From Elusimicrobia bacterium GWB2_63_22 (GTDB lineage Bacteria; Elusimicrobiota; Elusimicrobia; Elusimicrobiales; UBA9959), in assembly GCA_001799735.1 (NCBI GenBank), contig MGUA01000032.1, positions 1 through 60,467 on the forward strand: a stretch of 60,467 nucleotides of DNA, in the 5' to 3' direction. Positions 57,763 to 60,467 of this stretch are shown piece after piece. The position numbers and the translations under genes are program-made. The notes below the pieces were generated by a model, which saw only the letters and a list, made by a program, of their open reading frames with translations, did not search any database and was not told the origin of the DNA. Numbering within the stretch: position 1 is the stretch's first letter; each line of letters begins with the position of its first letter.

Positions 57763-57771
57763 TTCCCGGCG

Positions 57772-59223
57772 TCAGTGCACGCCGTGCATCCACTTGCGGA
57801 TCTTCGGGGTCATGAGCAGCAGCAGGGCCGCGGCGCCCAGGCCGGTGGCCGTGGGGATCATGTAGAAGGTCATGTGGTTGACGGTGTCGTAGTTGCCGGC
57901 GAAGAAGCCGCCCACAAAGCCGGCCGCCACGCTGGACAGGAACCAGACGCCCATCATGAGCGAGCCGAACTGCGCCGGCGCCAGCTTGGTCACCAGCGAC
58001 AGCCCGACGGGGGACAGGCACAGTTCGCCCAGGGTGTGGAAGAAGTACGCGCCCACCAGCCACAGCATGCTGACCGGGCCGTACTTCTGGTACGAGGCCG
58101 CGGCGGCGATCATCACCACGAAGCCGATGGCCAGCAGGCCCAGGCCGATGGCGAACTTTATGGGGCTCGACGGCTCGCGGCCGGTCTCGCCGAGGCTGAT
58201 CCACATCTTGGAGAAGAACGGGGCCAGCAGCACGATGAAGAACGGGTTGAGGGACTGGAACCAGCCGGCGGGCACCCTGAATTCACGTCCGAACATGTGG
58301 ATGGCGCGGTTGGTCTCGGCGTCGGCGAACAGCGTCAGCGAGGAGCCGGCCTGCTCGAAGGCGGACCAGAAGAAGATGGAGAAGAACACCATGATGAAGA
58401 TCACGGCCAGGCGCTGCTTCTCCACCTGCGTGAGCGTGGACTTGGAGGGCTTGTTGGCGTAGGCGTAGGCCATGCCGATAAGGACCAGCACGGCGGCCAG
58501 GCCGTAGACCCAGTTGGGGACCAGGCCGGTGATATTGTAGCCGTTCATCTGCAGGGCGCTCCCGACGAGAAAGGCCACCATGGCGGTGACCATGGCTATA
58601 GGCACCCAGTAGTTGGTCTGCGGGGTGGAGGGCTTCATCATCTTGTCGCCGAGCAGGGCCTTGTTGCCCCACAGGTACATGGCCAGGCCCAGCACCATGC
58701 CCACGCCGGCGGCGCCGAAGCCGTAATGCCAGCCCACTTTCTCGCCCAGCGTGCTGCAGATGAGCGGGGAGAACATGGCGCCGAGGTTGATGCCCATGTA
58801 GAAGATGGTGAACCCGGCGTCGCGGCGGGGGTCGTTCTCCTCGTAAAGGGAGCCGACTACCGTCGAGATGTTAGGTTTGAAGAAGCCGTTGCCCATGATG
58901 AGCAGGATCATGGCGCCGAAGAAGAACGGCAGCGGGGGGAAGGCCATGGCGAAATGGCCGAGGGCCATCAGCGTGCCGCCAATTACGATCGCCCGACGTT
59001 GGCCGAGGTAGCGGTCGGCGATGTAGCCGCCGAGCAGGGGGGTGAGGTAGACCAGGCCGGTGTACCAGCCGTAGACCTGGGCTGATTTCTCGGTGGAGAA
59101 CATGAGGTACTTGACCATGTAGAGCATGAGCAGGGCGCGCATGCCGTAGTAGGAAAAGCGTTCCCACATCTCTACGAAGAACAGCAGGAACAGGCCCTTG
59201 GGATGGTTATGGTGTATGCTCAT
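57772..59223 (-). CDS. Proton-dependent oligopeptide transporter (POT/PTR2 family)
   Basis: 483 residues, about 12-14 transmembrane helices. The proton-coupling motif EMWERFSYYGMRALL (ExxERFxYYG) lies in helix 1, followed by PLLGGYIADRYLGQRR and GNGFFKPNISTVVGSLYEEN, the PTR2 signatures, and GAYFFHTLGELCLSPVGLSL near the end. It imports di- and tripeptides with protons. The ATG at 59223 has GGAGG upstream; an in-frame ATG at 59265 does not. It lies next to the rRNA operon, facing away from it. Confidence 0.94.
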   Translation of the reverse strand: MSIHHNHPKGLFLLFFVEMWERFSYYGMRALLMLYMVKYLMFSTEKSAQVYGWYTGLVYLTPLLGGYIADRYLGQRRAIVIGGTLMALGHFAMAFPPLPFFFGAMILLIMGNGFFKPNISTVVGSLYEENDPRRDAGFTIFYMGINLGAMFSPLICSTLGEKVGWHYGFGAAGVGMVLGLAMYLWGNKALLGDKMMKPSTPQTNYWVPIAMVTAMVAFLVGSALQMNGYNITGLVPNWVYGLAAVLVLIGMAYAYANKPSKSTLTQVEKQRLAVIFIMVFFSIFFWSAFEQAGSSLTLFADAETNRAIHMFGREFRVPAGWFQSLNPFFIVLLAPFFSKMWISLGETGREPSSPIKFAIGLGLLAIGFVVMIAAAASYQKYGPVSMLWLVGAYFFHTLGELCLSPVGLSLVTKLAPAQFGSLMMGVWFLSSVAAGFVGGFFAGNYDTVNHMTFYMIPTATGLGAAALLLLMTPKIRKWMHGVH

Positions 59224-59256
59224 ATGCCTCCGGCTAGCTTTATAATACTGTTTTGG

Positions 59257-59262
59257 ATTATA
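59257..59262 (-). promoter_or_regulatory. Candidate -10 of the POT transporter gene
   Basis: TATAAT on the minus strand about 34 bases before the start codon; -35 weak. Confidence 0.4.
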
Positions 59263-59401
59263 CATAATTTGCCGTTATTTCCACCAAAAACACCCTCTTT
59301 TTGATGAAATCTAGTATTACATATAATTATATTTATAAATATAAATATATATTCCACAAAAAAGCCAGGAAGGACTGGTTAGGCTCTTTGCCCGGGCGCC
59401 A

Positions 59402-59539
59402 GGGCTTGAGCCAGGGGTGTGGGCCCGCCAGGCACGGCGTCGCGCACACCGTGCGCGCGCCTCGTCTCTCGGCCTCGTCGCTTACGCAAGCCTCGGCCTC
59501 CGAGACGACCTGTCGAACCCACACCCCTGTCTCAAGCCC
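59402..59539. repeat. GC-rich imperfect inverted repeat island (possible structured RNA)
   Basis: 22-base arms (59402-59423 GGGCTTGAGCCAGGGGTGTG+GG; 59518-59539) pair with one mismatch and enclose further hairpins (CACGG/CCGTG, TCGTCTC/GAGACGA). It is an isolated GC-rich island in AT-rich DNA between the POT gene and the rRNA promoters. No promoter or T-run clearly belongs to it; no known RNA family recognised. Confidence 0.6.
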
Positions 59540-59621
59540 CTCGGTATTGCGTGAGTAAAAATAATTATATAAGATATTTCTCGTCGTGCTGCGGTTGTTT
59601 CTCCGTCGTGAAAAATAATTG

Positions 59622-59651
59622 TTGACAGGATTTTTTTATTTGTGCTATACT
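59622..59651 (+). promoter_or_regulatory. rRNA operon promoter P1
   Basis: TTGACA (59622-59627), 18 bp, TATACT (59646-59651), in AT-rich upstream DNA. Confidence 0.82.
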
Positions 59652-59802
59652 AATCATGTTGTCGGAAACAGCCCCCCACAAAGGGCGCGAACCAAACCCA
59701 GCAACAACGATCTTTAAAAGCAATAAACAACAGTGCGAAACAAAAAAGTTTTTTGAAAAGCAACATCTCAAAAAACAAGTTCTCCGACGTAAAATAAAAT
59801 AG

Positions 59803-59832
59803 TTGACATGGTTCGCAGTTTTGTGATAAGAT
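59803..59832 (+). promoter_or_regulatory. rRNA operon promoter P2
   Basis: TTGACA (59803-59808), 18 bp, TAAGAT (59827-59832), about 180 bp after P1. Confidence 0.8.
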
Positions 59833-59917
59833 TTACTTACGGTAGCGAACACAAGCCGCGACCGTAACAAACGACCTTCTACCTGTGGAGTGCAATCCAC
59901 GAAACGGGAATAAGGTT

Positions 59918-59927
59918 TGCTCTCTAA
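59918..59927 (+). promoter_or_regulatory. boxA-like antitermination site of the rRNA leader
   Basis: TGCTCTCTAA, close to the boxA consensus TGCTCTTTA, between P2 and 16S. The rest of the leader to 60176 holds only small AT-rich hairpins (for example GTAAAC/GTTTAC). Confidence 0.55.
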
Positions 59928-60176
59928 AAAATTATGTATGAATGGGCACCCTGAACGTGCGAAACGGGGAAAGCCAGAAGAGGCCAGGCCTTAAAACCTG
60001 TCTGAACTTTTGGCGGAACCTGCGGAACATGTTGATGGTGTAATGAACACAAAGCAATTACCTAAGGTGTGATAACCAAGTTGGTTAGAACAATAGTAAT
60101 AGAGCTAATTAGAACTTCTCCGTAAATGCTAATAGTAAATGGTAAACAGAAATGTTTACTATGAGCTGTTACGGAT

Positions 60177-60467
<291 letters not shown>

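Noticed and set aside
59384-59560. SRP RNA, RNase P RNA or tRNA in the GC-rich island before the rRNA operon
   Set aside because: The conserved cores (GGAAGGAAGCAG-type SRP loop, RNase P core, tRNA T-loop) are not present in the right arrangement.

Overview
The window is GC-rich bacterial chromosome, densely packed on both strands, ending in the first ~290 bases of a 16S rRNA gene at the right edge. The 16S 5' end, the very high GC bias, a C4-type ribosomal protein L28, PorV-like outer-membrane proteins and ornithine decarboxylase next to homospermidine synthase suggest a Gram-negative anaerobe-type bacterium. My best guess is the Elusimicrobiota, but this is an impression from sequence, not a database match.

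Layout. 1-2.2 kb (minus): ornithine decarboxylase (cut by the edge) and homospermidine synthase, a polyamine module. 2.4-8.5 kb (minus): two adjacent giant coiled-coil proteins. 8.7-12.1 kb: rpmB, then yjbQ, a CsgG/LamG/DUF2341 lipoprotein and ybgC. 12.2-15.1 kb: a catalytic plus non-catalytic pair of M16 peptidases. 15.2-17.9 kb: a sigma-54 activator, a 60-residue stand-alone kinase-phosphoacceptor-like protein and, divergently, a divergent RpoN-like protein. 18.1-25.7 kb: the most unusual block, a radical SAM/SPASM enzyme, a small secreted peptide, and two consecutive pairs of oligopeptide-binding protein plus hybrid histidine kinase, with no ABC permease or ATPase. 25.8-34.8 kb: envelope and accessory genes (DUF4097 protein, M20 peptidase, PorV-like protein, Ca2+/Na+ antiporter, a papain-like secreted protein, TPR protein, REC-PAS protein), with two inverted copies of a long perfect palindrome. 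35.0-40.1 kb (minus): acn-aclB-aclA, i.e. aconitase and ATP-citrate lyase. 40.3-44.9 kb: EamA transporter, PLD-family enzyme and indolepyruvate:ferredoxin oxidoreductase iorAB. 45.0-49.3 kb (minus): B12-radical SAM enzyme, HI0933-type flavoprotein, prfC. 49.4-54.3 kb: a tightly coupled operon DUF4178 / membrane SpeE-like / FemAB-like / DUF350. 54.3-57.0 kb: beta-lactamase-fold protein, acetate transporter, NlpC/P60 hydrolase and an outer-membrane barrel gene whose stop codon abuts a 695-bp Tn3-derived mini-element. 57.8-59.2 kb: POT peptide transporter. 59.3-60.5 kb: rRNA leader with two promoters and a boxA, then 16S.

How the genes may work together. Three themes stand out. (i) Signalling: the peptide/SBP/hybrid-kinase block lies directly beside an activator, a phosphoacceptor-like miniprotein and a sigma-54-like factor. 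Both kinases end in receiver domains without output domains, so a phosphorelay from a modified secreted peptide to a sigma-54-type transcription switch is a plausible, untested hypothesis. (ii) Central carbon: ATP-citrate lyase and an Aquifex-type aconitase share an operon, and a 2-oxoacid:ferredoxin oxidoreductase lies nearby. (iii) Polyamines: homospermidine synthesis at the left edge and a membrane-tethered aminopropyltransferase-like operon at 50 kb. Most start choices rest on Shine-Dalgarno sequences that I read directly; functions come from motif recognition without any database search.
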